Virus record (IMG/VR): IMGVR_UViG_3300021432_000009
Coordinates: 1 to 62,045 of that record
Strand: one strand, 5' to 3'
From: a virus
DNA: 62,045 nt
How positions within the stretch are numbered: position 1 is the first letter of the stretch; every line of letters starts with the position of its first letter. Below the pieces are notes generated by a model. It was not told the DNA's origin and made no database searches. It saw only the letters and a list, made by a program, of their open reading frames with translations. Made by a program: the position numbers and the translations under genes. Shown here piece by piece: positions 50,266 through 56,973 of the stretch.

Positions 50266-50305
50266 GTGTTCCGTGTAACCCGACCGCCCCCCTTGGGGGC
50301 GACTA
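50266..50305 (-). promoter_or_regulatory. Hairpin leader of Tat-signal protein C
   Basis: Reading leftward: TAGTC, hairpin GCCCCC/GGGGGC (50286-50300, loop 3), then GGTTACAC, 13 bases before the ATG. The same layout as the leader at 48190-48224 although the stems differ in sequence, so structure is conserved. Confidence 0.5.
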
Positions 50306-50317
50306 GCAATGCGTACC

Positions 50318-50587
50318 CTAGAACTTCTTGAGGACTTGCATCTGCAAGATCGCCTGCTTGCCGAACGGACCCTCGCCGGTCGAGACTTGCACGATGAAGC
50401 CCTGCGAGACGGCCTCGTCGAGTATAGCGAGGATTGGCACATAAGCTTCGGCGATGCGAGACTTCAAGTCGGCGGCGATAGCAACGTCAGTTCGGACGGT
50501 GCGCAGGGGGCCATTCTCGCTGCGCGGAAAGTCTGCTACACCGTCAACTATTGCTCTATCCATTCCCCACAACACGCTGCTACGCAT
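50318..50587 (-). CDS. Unknown phage protein (89 aa)
   Basis: I take the ATG at 50587; the frame is open to 50779 but that part looks out of frame. The protein reads DGVADFPRSENGPLRTV, then LKSRIAEAYVPILAILDEAV and GPFGKQAILQMQVLKKF. No family recognised. Confidence 0.6.
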   Translation of the reverse strand: MRSSVLWGMDRAIVDGVADFPRSENGPLRTVRTDVAIAADLKSRIAEAYVPILAILDEAVSQGFIVQVSTGEGPFGKQAILQMQVLKKF

Positions 50588-50779
50588 GTCCCTGCTGTAT
50601 GACGAGGTTGTTGCACTGCTCAGCGATTGGCTGCGGCGTCGATGCGTCGCAGAGCGCGGCGTCTTCGAGCGTCTGGCAGATCGTGCTTGCGAGGCGAAGC
50701 CGGCCGCAGGCGAGGCAACGGCGACGAGGACGTTCGGCGAAAGGTCGCGAAGAAGTGGGAGGGGTTCAGCGGTGCTCAT
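50588..50779 (-). pseudogene. Possibly frameshifted small gene
   Basis: From the ATG at 50779 (ATGA overlap with 50776..51153) the first 28 codons look real (AEPLPLLRDLSPNVLVAVAS), then become arginine/serine-rich. Another frame becomes protein-like (STICQTLEDAALCDASTPQP then EQCNNLVIQQGHA) and stops at the start of the next gene. A one-base indel near 50695 would join them into one protein of about 65 residues. Confidence 0.4.
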
Positions 50780-51153
50780 GCTCCGCTCATGCCTTTGCCC
50801 TGCAAGCCGGCGCGGCGGACAGCAGCGCCAAGCTCAGCTGCTGTTGGCCCCTCGCCCTCTTCGTGCGGTTGGTTCCAAGGCGGGTTTGTTCGACTACTAC
50901 CAGCAGATAAACCAGCACTGCCAGCTTCGGGTGGCTTATTGAGCCGGTCTAGCTCGCGTTGGAGTTGCCAGATAACGTCTGGCCCACACACTGCGCTGCT
51001 GTGCGAGACCTGTGCGCGCAGCATTGCGCCGAGCAGGTCCATTGTCTCGACCTTGGCGCTGAGCAATTCGTTTCGGCGACGAAGATGTTCGATTTCGAAC
51101 TTGGCGCTCAAGAGCGCGTCTTTAAGTGGGGTCATCTGAGATGGCTCGGACAT
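50776..51153 (-). CDS. Coiled-coil protein (125 aa)
   Basis: The start at 51153 has GGAGC upstream. A long coiled coil (KFEIEHLRRRNELLSAKVET) is followed by a proline/glycine-rich tail. No family recognised. The 166 bases upstream (51154-51319) contain GC-rich inverted repeats but no gene I can support. Confidence 0.55.
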   Translation of the reverse strand: MSEPSQMTPLKDALLSAKFEIEHLRRRNELLSAKVETMDLLGAMLRAQVSHSSAVCGPDVIWQLQRELDRLNKPPEAGSAGLSAGSSRTNPPWNQPHEEGEGPTAAELGAAVRRAGLQGKGMSGA

Positions 51154-51319
51154 GGGCGGTGCTCCGATTGGTGAAGTGCGCAGGGTAGCGTGCGAGGTGG
51201 CGGCCGTCAAGACAGCGCGGCGCGCGTGGCGCGCGATGTGGGGTGTAGCGAAGGTGGGCTGAGCGGCGCGGCCCCGGCGAGAAGCTCACTCGGAACTACC
51301 GTGCTGGGGCCAGCTCACA

Positions 51320-51598
51320 TTAGGCTAAGTCTGTCGCCACAGCTGACGAGTAGCGCGCGACCTCACGAATAACCGCCGCTACGCGCTCATGGAAGCCGTT
51401 CTTCCAGTCTGAGACCCGCAAGGGCGATTCGCTCCACCCGCCCTGCGTAGCAAGCCATTTCTGCCACGCTGCTAGGGCGTCCTCTGGCGTCGTCGCGGTG
51501 CCAGTCAACACGCACTGCTCTGCATAGCACTCTGCTAGCCGTCCGTCGCAGCGATCGCGCTGTAGGCGAGCGGAGATATGTGATGCGAGCGAAATCAT
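51320..51598 (-). CDS. Unknown phage protein (92 aa)
   Basis: Helical with EDALAAWQKWLATQGGWSES and VAAVIREVARY. ATGA overlap with the barrel protein upstream. Probably an early leftward gene driven by the promoter at 51818-51846. Confidence 0.6.
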   Translation of the reverse strand: MISLASHISARLQRDRCDGRLAECYAEQCVLTGTATTPEDALAAWQKWLATQGGWSESPLRVSDWKNGFHERVAAVIREVARYSSAVATDLA

Positions 51599-51795
51599 GC
51601 GGCTTCCCTATGGGCGTCCTCTGCGCCCTGCCCGGCTTCGCCGCCGAGCGCGTCGTAGCGCACGACGATGCGCTCCAGCGTGCCGCGAGGCGAGTAGGCG
51701 AATACCTCGTGGCCGCGAACGAATGCAACCGTCCGAGTCGTGCCGTGCGAGGTCACGACTCGTTGCCCAGGGGATACGTGGTAGATGTCTTCCAT
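51595..51795 (-). CDS. Small SH3/KOW-like barrel protein (66 aa)
   Basis: GGAG lies 8 bases before the ATG at 51795, and a sigma70 promoter is 23 bases further up. The pattern VSPGQRVVTSHGTTRTVAFV and GHEVFAYSPRGTLERIVV is a small beta barrel, like 53491..53658 and 1928..2170. Confidence 0.65.
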   Translation of the reverse strand: MEDIYHVSPGQRVVTSHGTTRTVAFVRGHEVFAYSPRGTLERIVVRYDALGGEAGQGAEDAHREAA

Positions 51796-51817
51796 GTGAG
51801 TGCTCCGGTTTGGCGGT

Positions 51818-51846
51818 GTTATATCACGATCGAAGGCGAATGTCAA
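51818..51846 (-). promoter_or_regulatory. Sigma70-type promoter (leftward)
   Basis: TTGACA (51846-51841), 17 bp, TATAAC (51823-51818), reading leftward into 51595..51795. Confidence 0.75.
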
Positions 51847-52029
51847 CCCCGCGACTATGACATAACTGCGACCGCCGGGCCGGGTTGCGTTAGGCGGCAG
51901 ACATTATGCCGCACTCTGGTGTGGTTTAGATGTCAGTAGTGTGAATTGTGGGCTCAATGATTTTTATCAGATATGAATGCCACTGCTGCCCCGCACAGCG
52001 ACCATCCTTCCTTCTGGCCAGTACCCCCG

Positions 52030-52083
52030 GTCGGGCCGCCGGCCCGACTTCCCAGCGAGGGAAGGGCGCAGCCTGCGCCCTTC
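52030..52083 (-). terminator. Paired GC-rich hairpins, leftward terminator candidate
   Basis: GAAGGGCGCA/TGCGCCCTTC (10 bp, loop 3; 52061-52083) and GTCGGGCC/GGCCCGAC (8 bp, loop 3; 52030-52048) lie directly after the 52093..52233 gene. No U-run follows at once. The rest of 51847-52092 holds no gene I can support. Confidence 0.5.
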
Positions 52084-52092
52084 GCGCGCTCG

Positions 52093-52233
52093 CTACTCGC
52101 CCCAATAACCTGGCAGCCATACCATGATATACGAGGTAGTAAGCGGCATGTCTCTGCTATCCCAAATACGCTGGTAGTACATCACGAAGCCAGTGTAGGT
52201 GTCGCCTATGCAGCCTTGGAACCATTGCGCCAT
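52093..52233 (-). CDS. Small early leftward protein (46 aa)
   Basis: The ATG at 52233 has GAGGGAGCAAGG upstream and its own consensus-like promoter. The protein starts MAQWFQGCIGDTYTGFVMYY; aromatic-rich. Unknown, but the dedicated promoter supports it as an early host-directed gene. Confidence 0.6.
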   Translation of the reverse strand: MAQWFQGCIGDTYTGFVMYYQRIWDSRDMPLTTSYIMVWLPGYWGE

Positions 52234-52267
52234 CGCCTTGCTCCCTCTGTTCCAACCCAACAAGACT

Positions 52268-52296
52268 ACTATAGCACGCAGCGGGACGGTTGTCAA
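52268..52296 (-). promoter_or_regulatory. Sigma70-type promoter (leftward)
   Basis: TTGACA (52296-52291), 17 bp, TATAGT (52273-52268), with the gene start 35 bases downstream at 52233. Confidence 0.8.
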
Positions 52297-52311
52297 GGGT
52301 TATTCGTCTGC

Positions 52312-52667
52312 GTTGTCGCGACTTGTTGCGTTATGTCGGACGGCGTAGTCGGTCTCCTATGTTGTTTGAACCTACCGTGTGTCGCATGGGTGGGTCGGCT
52401 GGCCGTAGGCCACCAATGTAATTACACACGTGGGCCGTAGGGCGCATCCTGCCTCGCACTGCTTATGGGCCACGAGGTGGGACCCCTTGCCTCAGATTGT
52501 GGCTTTTCTGTGTCTTTCTGATGATATTTTTTTTATAGACAGACTCAGACACACGAGCACGCCACGTGGCCTACACGAACACGGGCCACGCGACAGAGGC
52601 ACGGTAGGTCGAAACAACAACGGTGTCCGACTACGCGGGCAGACGTAACGCAACAATCAGGCACAAC
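52312..52667. repeat. Long inverted repeat enclosing a gene-free AT-rich region
   Basis: Arm 52312-52389 and the reverse complement of 52586-52667 match over about 75 bases, including GTTGCGTTA, GCGTAGTCGG, GTTGTTT, ACCTACCGTG and TGTCGC. The 196 bases between hold palindromic copy 5 (52408-52436) and an AT tract with eight T (near 52523-52535). No supported ORF exists in 52297-52714. It could be a replication origin, a MITE-like element or a regulatory structure. Confidence 0.65.
52408..52436. repeat. Dispersed palindromic element, copy 5
   Basis: Arms GGCCACC and CGTGGGCC flank ATGTAATTACACA. It is inside the long inverted repeat region. Confidence 0.75.
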
Positions 52668-52714
52668 CGTGCCCGACTATCGCATTCGCTTCCACAATCG
52701 CACGCTACGCGAAA

Positions 52715-52960
52715 CTATTTCACGCTAACGACCTTGCCGTCCTTCACAACCGCTTTCGCGTACCAGCTATGTGCTGCCGGACAGTGCGGGCCTTCGAGGT
52801 ATATTGTGCCGTCCTTCGGCTCATTGCCACCAAACGGGCCAGGCTGATGGTACGTCACCGCGCGACCTGCGCGCTCGCCATCTATTCCCTTCAATGTGTT
52901 GTAGGCTTCGACGGCAGCCTTGAGTTCCTTCTTTGTCTTAAAGTTGCGGTCTGTATACAT
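52715..52960 (-). CDS. Conserved small phage protein (81 aa)
   Basis: The start at 52960 follows AGGGGAGA. MYTDRNFKTKKELKAAV, GPFGGNEPKDGTIYLEGPHC and AHSWYAKAVVKDGKVVSVK form a pattern that I recognise as common in phages, with no known function. It has its own promoter (52988-53016). Confidence 0.75.
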   Translation of the reverse strand: MYTDRNFKTKKELKAAVEAYNTLKGIDGERAGRAVTYHQPGPFGGNEPKDGTIYLEGPHCPAAHSWYAKAVVKDGKVVSVK

Positions 52961-52987
52961 CGCTATCTCCCCTTGTTTCGATGGCAC

Positions 52988-53016
52988 AACATAGCACAAC
53001 TAACTCGTTGTGTCAA
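52988..53016 (-). promoter_or_regulatory. Sigma70-type promoter (leftward)
   Basis: TTGACA (53016-53011), 17 bp, TATGTT (52993-52988). The leader ends in GGGAGATAGCGATG, nearly the same as the leader at 53335. Confidence 0.75.
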
Positions 53017-53019
53017 CCC

Positions 53020-53244
53020 CTATTCGTCGCCTTCGACTCCATCGGGTTGAAAGCCCGCGTACCGATCGCTCAGCCTCGCCCACGGATGGCATGCCGCAAC
53101 AGCGCACACAGACCCGAAGTGCACTACCTCGCCACTATCCACGTGCTCGAGCACAACCGTATGTGACAACTCTGTGTTGCCACAACAATCGCAACAGAGC
53201 ACCTCGTCGCTCGTGCCGAGCCGAATGAATAATGGTTGCATCAT
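53020..53244 (-). CDS. Zinc-ribbon-like small protein (74 aa)
   Basis: AGGAGC lies before the tandem ATGs at 53244/53241. CCDCCGNTELSHTVVLEHV and GEVVHFGSVCAVAA fit a two-part cysteine metal site, a layout seen in several phages. Function unknown. Confidence 0.65.
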   Translation of the reverse strand: MMQPLFIRLGTSDEVLCCDCCGNTELSHTVVLEHVDSGEVVHFGSVCAVAACHPWARLSDRYAGFQPDGVEGDE

Positions 53245-53335
53245 GCGCTCCTGATCGTTGCCGTTGGCTCGTCGAGCCACTAAATTGCCACGCTGTCCCG
53301 CACGTCGTCGTGCGACATTGGTAGAGATATTCTTG
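53135..53335 (-). CDS. First leftward ORF after the divergent promoters (66 aa), overprinted
   Basis: A strong ribosome site (GGGAGA) and a near-consensus promoter precede the ATG at 53335. Residues 1-20 (MQEYLYQCRTTTCGTAWQFS) look real, with CxxxxC. The rest overlaps 53020..53244 in another frame by 110 bases and may be free to drift. Confidence 0.5.
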   Translation of the reverse strand, partial: QEYLYQCRTTTCGTAWQFSGSTSQRQRSGAHDATIIHSARHERRGALLRLLWQHRVVTYGCARARG

Positions 53336-53362
53336 CATCGTTATCTCCCATTTGTTATCGCG

Positions 53363-53391
53363 AGTATAGCGCACAAACGCGTGTTTGTCAA
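53363..53391 (-). promoter_or_regulatory. Divergent promoter, leftward arm
   Basis: TTGACA (53391-53386), 17 bp, TATACT (53368-53363). The spacer contains the inverted repeat ACAAAC-GCGT-GTTTGT. Drives the leftward unit. Confidence 0.85.
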
Positions 53392-53400
53392 CCCATAATC

Positions 53401-53417
53401 TGCACAAAATTTGTGCA
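53401..53417. promoter_or_regulatory. Operator-like palindrome between the divergent promoters
   Basis: TGCACAAA-A-TTTGTGCA, a perfect 8+1+8 palindrome centred between the two promoters, followed by further GCACA half-sites. Probably bound by a dimeric regulator. Confidence 0.65.
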
Positions 53418-53437
53418 ACCGCGCGCACAATCGCCCA

Positions 53438-53466
53438 TTGACAACGCCGCACACATGTGCTATGCT
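53438..53466 (+). promoter_or_regulatory. Divergent promoter, rightward arm
   Basis: TTGACA (53438-53443), 17 bp, TATGCT (53461-53466); the spacer holds GCACA-CA-TGTGC. The gene start is at 53491. Confidence 0.85.
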
Positions 53467-53490
53467 GGTCGTTCAACCAATGGAGTTGCC

Positions 53491-53658
53491 ATGCACGTAT
53501 ACCCTGGCGACGTTATCGAACATAACGGCCGGCGCGCACGAGTCATGTGTGTTGTTGGCACGCGCGTCACCGTCGAGTGGTGTAACGGCCGTATTCAATC
53601 CGGCCCAATGCGCGCCCTTTGGATGGTCACGCTGGTCGCGTGCGGCGTGCACCTATGA
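53491..53658 (+). CDS. Small SH3/KOW-like barrel protein (55 aa)
   Basis: GGAG precedes the ATG at 53491. YPGDVIEHNGRRARVMCVVG then TVEWCNGRIQSGPM is a small barrel pattern. First gene of the rightward unit. Similar small barrels: 51595..51795 and 1928..2170. Confidence 0.65.
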   Translation: MHVYPGDVIEHNGRRARVMCVVGTRVTVEWCNGRIQSGPMRALWMVTLVACGVHL

Positions 53659-53876
53659 CGCGCGTGGTCATTACGGACGATGCCATGCGCGCGATCCGCG
53701 CCGCCGCAACGCACGGGTTCGCACAAACGGGCGTGCGTTGCGCGGGCGGGTGGCGCGTGCCGTTCCACCCCGACACATTAGAACGCATCCACGACCACGC
53801 CATGCCCGGCGAAACCGTATCGGACGTAATCGTCCGAGTCTGTTCCATCGCGGCATCGGCCGGGCGGCGCCAGTAA
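53655..53876 (+). CDS. Unknown early protein (73 aa)
   Basis: ATGA overlap with the barrel gene. Alpha/beta, ending ETVSDVIVRVCSIAASAG. No family recognised. Confidence 0.6.
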   Translation: MTRVVITDDAMRAIRAAATHGFAQTGVRCAGGWRVPFHPDTLERIHDHAMPGETVSDVIVRVCSIAASAGRRQ

Positions 53877-53908
53877 CATTTCGTGATAATTGTTTCACCC
53901 TTTCGAGC

Positions 53909-53937
53909 TTGCCTTTCCTCCGAACTTGAGTTATAAC
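53909..53937 (+). promoter_or_regulatory. Probable promoter
   Basis: TTGCCT, 17 bp, TATAAC (53932-53937), 58 bases before the ATG at 53996. Confidence 0.6.
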
Positions 53938-53995
53938 AATGCCATTGGTTAGGGGACGCGCACCGCGAAACCGCCAAAACCAAACGGAGCGAATT

Positions 53996-54490
53996 ATGTC
54001 TGAGGATAGCAATCTCACTTACGCCACTTGGACGGTCAATGCGAACGATCTGCCCGCGGCAGCGGTCAAGTACCTCCTGCAGAACGGCTTTTCGCAATCC
54101 ATGACTGACGCGGCGGCCTTCACCAAGGCGCAGAAGGAAGGGAAGAGCGAAGCCGAAGTCGCCGCCATGGCGACCGAGGCGCGGCAGAAGCGTTTCGACG
54201 CAATACTCGCCGGCTCCGTCGGAACTCGCGTCGGCGGCCCGAGGCTCAGCCCCGTGGATCGCGCCAAGAACGACATCGTCGACGAGCGCCTCGCCGCGAT
54301 TTGCAAAGCCCGCAACGTCGCCATGCCCAAGGGCGACGTGTTGAAGTCCGCCAAGGCCAAGATCATGGCGAAATTCGCGAGCGAGATTACTCGCGAAGCC
54401 GAAGCCCGCGTTGCCAAGACCGCTGCCGAAGTCGCGGCCATGGGCGATATCTTCGGCGAGGACGAGCCTGCGGCGCAAGCGGCCGAGTAG
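53996..54490 (+). CDS. Unknown early protein (164 aa)
   Basis: GGAG is 7 bases before the ATG. Helical and alanine-rich (LPAAAVKYLLQNGFSQSMTD; VGGPRLSPVDRAKNDIVDER) with an acidic tail (FGEDEPAAQAAE). Own promoter and strong hairpins downstream suggest high, separately controlled expression. No family recognised. Confidence 0.7.
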   Translation: MSEDSNLTYATWTVNANDLPAAAVKYLLQNGFSQSMTDAAAFTKAQKEGKSEAEVAAMATEARQKRFDAILAGSVGTRVGGPRLSPVDRAKNDIVDERLAAICKARNVAMPKGDVLKSAKAKIMAKFASEITREAEARVAKTAAEVAAMGDIFGEDEPAAQAAE

Positions 54491-54638
54491 CGCAAGGTAT
54501 AGAAGGGCGCGTGTTAGATCGCCTGGCCGGCAGGAAGGTTCAGTCCTGCCGGTCACTCACTGAGCCTCCCTACTGCGTGGCGCGCAAATGCGCCACGGCT
54601 CTTTCGCGCCTTCGGCGCGAGCAACGCGAGGCAAAGCA
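54491..54638 (+). terminator. Three successive hairpins, terminator/processing region
   Basis: CCGGCAGGA/TCCTGCCGG (54527-54552), TGGCGC/GCGCCA (54578-54595) and TCGCGCC/GGCGCGA with loop TTC (54604-54620). No U-runs. They separate 53996..54490 from the downstream genes. Confidence 0.5.
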
Positions 54639-54896
54639 ATGAAATTGCACGCCAAGCCAAACCCTCTGCCGTGCCGCTTCTGCGGCTCGTTGCCGCATTT
54701 GCGCTCGCGCGACGTTCACTTCCGTCCCTCGGACGATTACCTATTCACCGAAATTGAGATTGAGTGCTCAAACCCAGATTGCTCCAAGGAACATCGTCAC
54801 TTTTCTGCTCGAGCGACTCGTCGCGAGGCTCTCCTCGCCTGGAATAAACGAAACAGAGGAGCGCAAAGCGCATGCCCATTAAGCAATCCCGCATGA
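54639..54896 (+). CDS. Lar-like restriction-alleviation zinc-finger protein (85 aa)
   Basis: LPCRFCGSLPHLRSRDV, IECSNPDCSKEHRHFS and the closing EALLAWNKRNRG match the Lar-type family (CxFC...C...C...eAl..WN.R). Lar proteins soften type I restriction; many phage relatives are untested. Start at the ATG at 54639. Confidence 0.7.
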   Translation: MKLHAKPNPLPCRFCGSLPHLRSRDVHFRPSDDYLFTEIEIECSNPDCSKEHRHFSARATRREALLAWNKRNRGAQSACPLSNPA

Positions 54897-55267
54897 TCGC
54901 CCTAGTCCGCGCAGCGGACAGCGCACTCGCAAAGCTGCAGTCCCTCCGCGAGCAATGTCTCGGCGCGCTCGCCTCGCCCGACCGCGACGAGTCGCTCGCC
55001 CGCATCGCAGAGCTCCTAATGTCCACTGCGTATGCACCCGAGCCCAGCGCAATCGAAACTATCGTCGCCGAGCGCGTTCACTTCCGCCTTCGCGAGCACT
55101 CTAACAATCGCAACGCTGCGCGTTTGCGGCGCATAAGGGGCGCCGCAAAGCCCGACGACGCAGCTGTGTTTGAACAAGACACGCGGCTACAGGCCACGCT
55201 CAGCGATATTGACGAGGCACTTGATGGCGATATAGAAGTGCCGGAGGCATGCGGTCCGCCGTTATGA
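54872..55267 (+). CDS. Unknown helical protein (131 aa)
   Basis: Overlaps the Lar-like gene by 25 bases. Helical and charged; IALVRAADSALAKLQSLREQ at the N-terminus. No family recognised. Confidence 0.6.
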   Translation: MPIKQSRMIALVRAADSALAKLQSLREQCLGALASPDRDESLARIAELLMSTAYAPEPSAIETIVAERVHFRLREHSNNRNAARLRRIRGAAKPDDAAVFEQDTRLQATLSDIDEALDGDIEVPEACGPPL

Positions 55268-55309
55268 CGCATAACGAAAATTATGGGCCACGCGACCGCA
55301 CAAAAGGCA

Positions 55310-55338
55310 TTGACATCCGACCCACGTTATGCTATAAC
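55310..55338 (+). promoter_or_regulatory. Sigma70-type promoter
   Basis: TTGACA (55310-55315), 17 bp, TATAAC (55333-55338). The first strong coding start is nearly 300 bases downstream. Confidence 0.8.
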
Positions 55339-55344
55339 CCACCA

Positions 55345-55637
55345 CATGAACGACGCACAACGCACTAACGCCAGCCTATCTACGGACCCACGCTCCATGT
55401 CCCCATCGTCTCAACACAGTCCCGCGCACGCGCGGCGCACCAGGGCGAACAGAGGCGACATTGGAACGCACGGGCCAACGGCGGGACGCAATCCGGCCGC
55501 GATAGGTTGGCGTTAGTGCGCACTTTGCGAGTGGCGCGCGTATCGAATAGCGCCCCTCGCCGACCCCGGCCGGATTAACGCCCCTTGGTCCGGCCGGGGC
55601 TTCGCCTTCGCAAGGGGTCACAAGGGGAACTACTGCC
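55345..55637 (+). ncRNA. Long structured leader or small RNA
   Basis: Transcription from 55310-55338 would make about 290 bases before the DUF2786 gene. The region ends with a perfect 10-bp hairpin CCCCGGCCGG/CCGGCCGGGG (55564-55599) followed by CTTCGCC. A 56-codon ORF from 55346 has no ribosome site and looks non-coding. The region 55268-55637 has no other gene. Confidence 0.45.
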
Positions 55638-56369
55638 ATGACGCCGCAGGAACGCGAAGCACTCGTCGCTCGTATTCGCAAGCTTTCTCGCTTCACAACC
55701 GCCTCCGGTTGCACCGAGCACGAAGCAAACGCGGCGCTCGCAAAGGTTCGCGAGTTAATCGCCGCGCACAACGTAACGCAGAGCGAACTCGAAGTTCGCT
55801 TCGAAGCCGCGCGGTGCGTCACAGACGACTTCACCGAGTTGAATAGCACAATAGGCGATTGGGCGCAATGCGCGGTGGAGATCGCTGCGCTGTACGGCAC
55901 CCGCGCATGGTGCAGTCGCGGCAACGAGGACGCTCTCGGCCTCGGCTTCACCTGCGCGGTAACCAAGGTCAAGTTCTTCGGCTTAATGGCCGACGTAGCC
56001 GCGAGTGTCGCCACTGCGGGCATCGTCTGCAGCGCCGTGAGCCACGAGGCGGCGCGCTACAGCGGCGGCGGACGAAACGGCCGTGCGTCATTCCGCGCCG
56101 GCATGATCGCGCGCCTTCGCCAGCGCCTTCGCGACATGAAGGGCGAAGAGCGCAAGGTCGCCGCCAGCGGAACAGCGCTAATTGTTTTAAAGGACCAGCT
56201 CGTGACGGAAGAGTACGCGAAGCTCAACCTGCGCCTTCGCACGCGCTACGCAGGGCGCCCAACGGCGCACAACAGCGCCGCGTACGCCGCAGGCGGCGCC
56301 GCCGGTTCGCGAGTCGACCTCGGCGGCGGCAAGATCACAGCGCAGCGCTCAATCGCATCGGGGAGGTAA
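55638..56369 (+). CDS. DUF2786 protein (243 aa)
   Basis: AAGGGGAAC precedes the ATG. Residues 10-52 (IRKLSRFTTASGCTEHEANA then LAKVRELIAAHNVTQSELE) are DUF2786; the rest has a cysteine-containing alpha/beta domain and a basic, glycine-rich tail. Common in phages and mobile elements, function unknown. Confidence 0.75.
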   Translation: MTPQEREALVARIRKLSRFTTASGCTEHEANAALAKVRELIAAHNVTQSELEVRFEAARCVTDDFTELNSTIGDWAQCAVEIAALYGTRAWCSRGNEDALGLGFTCAVTKVKFFGLMADVAASVATAGIVCSAVSHEAARYSGGGRNGRASFRAGMIARLRQRLRDMKGEERKVAASGTALIVLKDQLVTEEYAKLNLRLRTRYAGRPTAHNSAAYAAGGAAGSRVDLGGGKITAQRSIASGR

Positions 56370-56373
56370 GCAG

Positions 56374-56550
56374 ATGACAAAGCCAAGTGACTATTGTACT
56401 CGCTGCAAGAAACAACCCGTCGAAGTTATTGACGATTGGGTCTCGCAATATTGTGATGCCTGTAATGACAGGCTCGCCGAGAAATATCGTGAGCAGCAAG
56501 AATATCTGTACTATCATACAGATATTTTCAAGGGACAGAAAGATGGCTGA
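56374..56550 (+). CDS. Small zinc-ribbon protein (58 aa)
   Basis: GGAGG precedes the ATG at 56374. YCTRCKKQPVEVIDDW and QYCDACNDRLAEKYRE give two CxxC pairs, a clear zinc ribbon, then a charged helix. The stop overlaps the next start. Confidence 0.7.
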   Translation: MTKPSDYCTRCKKQPVEVIDDWVSQYCDACNDRLAEKYREQQEYLYYHTDIFKGQKDG

Positions 56551-56959
56551 GACCTTCCCCATTCCCCGTTACGCCGCATCCATCTGGCTTGCCGGCGAGA
56601 ACCTAATGCTCGGCCTACCGCCCTCGGACGGCTTCGAACGAGGCCACACGGTAGTCATCCCGCTCGCAAAGTGCGCCACTTCTCGGCCTATCGGCGAATG
56701 GGAGCACGACCACAACACAGTCGACCTATCACGCTACGCCGCGACGGTGGGGTTCACCACGCTGCTGAGCGTACTCGCCGAGCGCGAGCGAGCAGGGCGC
56801 ATTTCGCCCCGCTTAGGCGAGCGCAGCGAACCAACGCAGTATAACATCGACGCGATACTTCGCCGCATTACGAAGTACGCGCCAAACGGGCGCGTAGCAG
56901 CGACAAGCCTAGCGGATCTCGGCCTAGACGACGAGCCGGTAAACCACGAATTTCCATAG
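56543..56959 (+). CDS. Unknown protein with SLADLGLDD near the C-terminus (138 aa)
   Basis: I take the ATG at 56543 overlapping the upstream stop. The N-terminal part (FERGHTVVIPLAKCATSRPI) is beta-rich, the middle helical; VAATSLADLGLDDEP near the end resembles the tails of 797 and 3818. No family recognised. Confidence 0.65.
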   Translation: MAETFPIPRYAASIWLAGENLMLGLPPSDGFERGHTVVIPLAKCATSRPIGEWEHDHNTVDLSRYAATVGFTTLLSVLAERERAGRISPRLGERSEPTQYNIDAILRRITKYAPNGRVAATSLADLGLDDEPVNHEFP

Positions 56960-56973
56960 GAGCGACCACTGCC

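Noticed and set aside
50454-50942. A rightward 162-residue ORF opposite the 50.3-50.8 kb genes
   Set aside because: It is antisense to genes with the right junctions and has no ribosome site or recognisable features.
51973-52440. A rightward 155-residue ORF before the inverted repeat
   Set aside because: It reads through the terminator hairpins and is antisense to the small early gene 52093..52233; no ribosome site.
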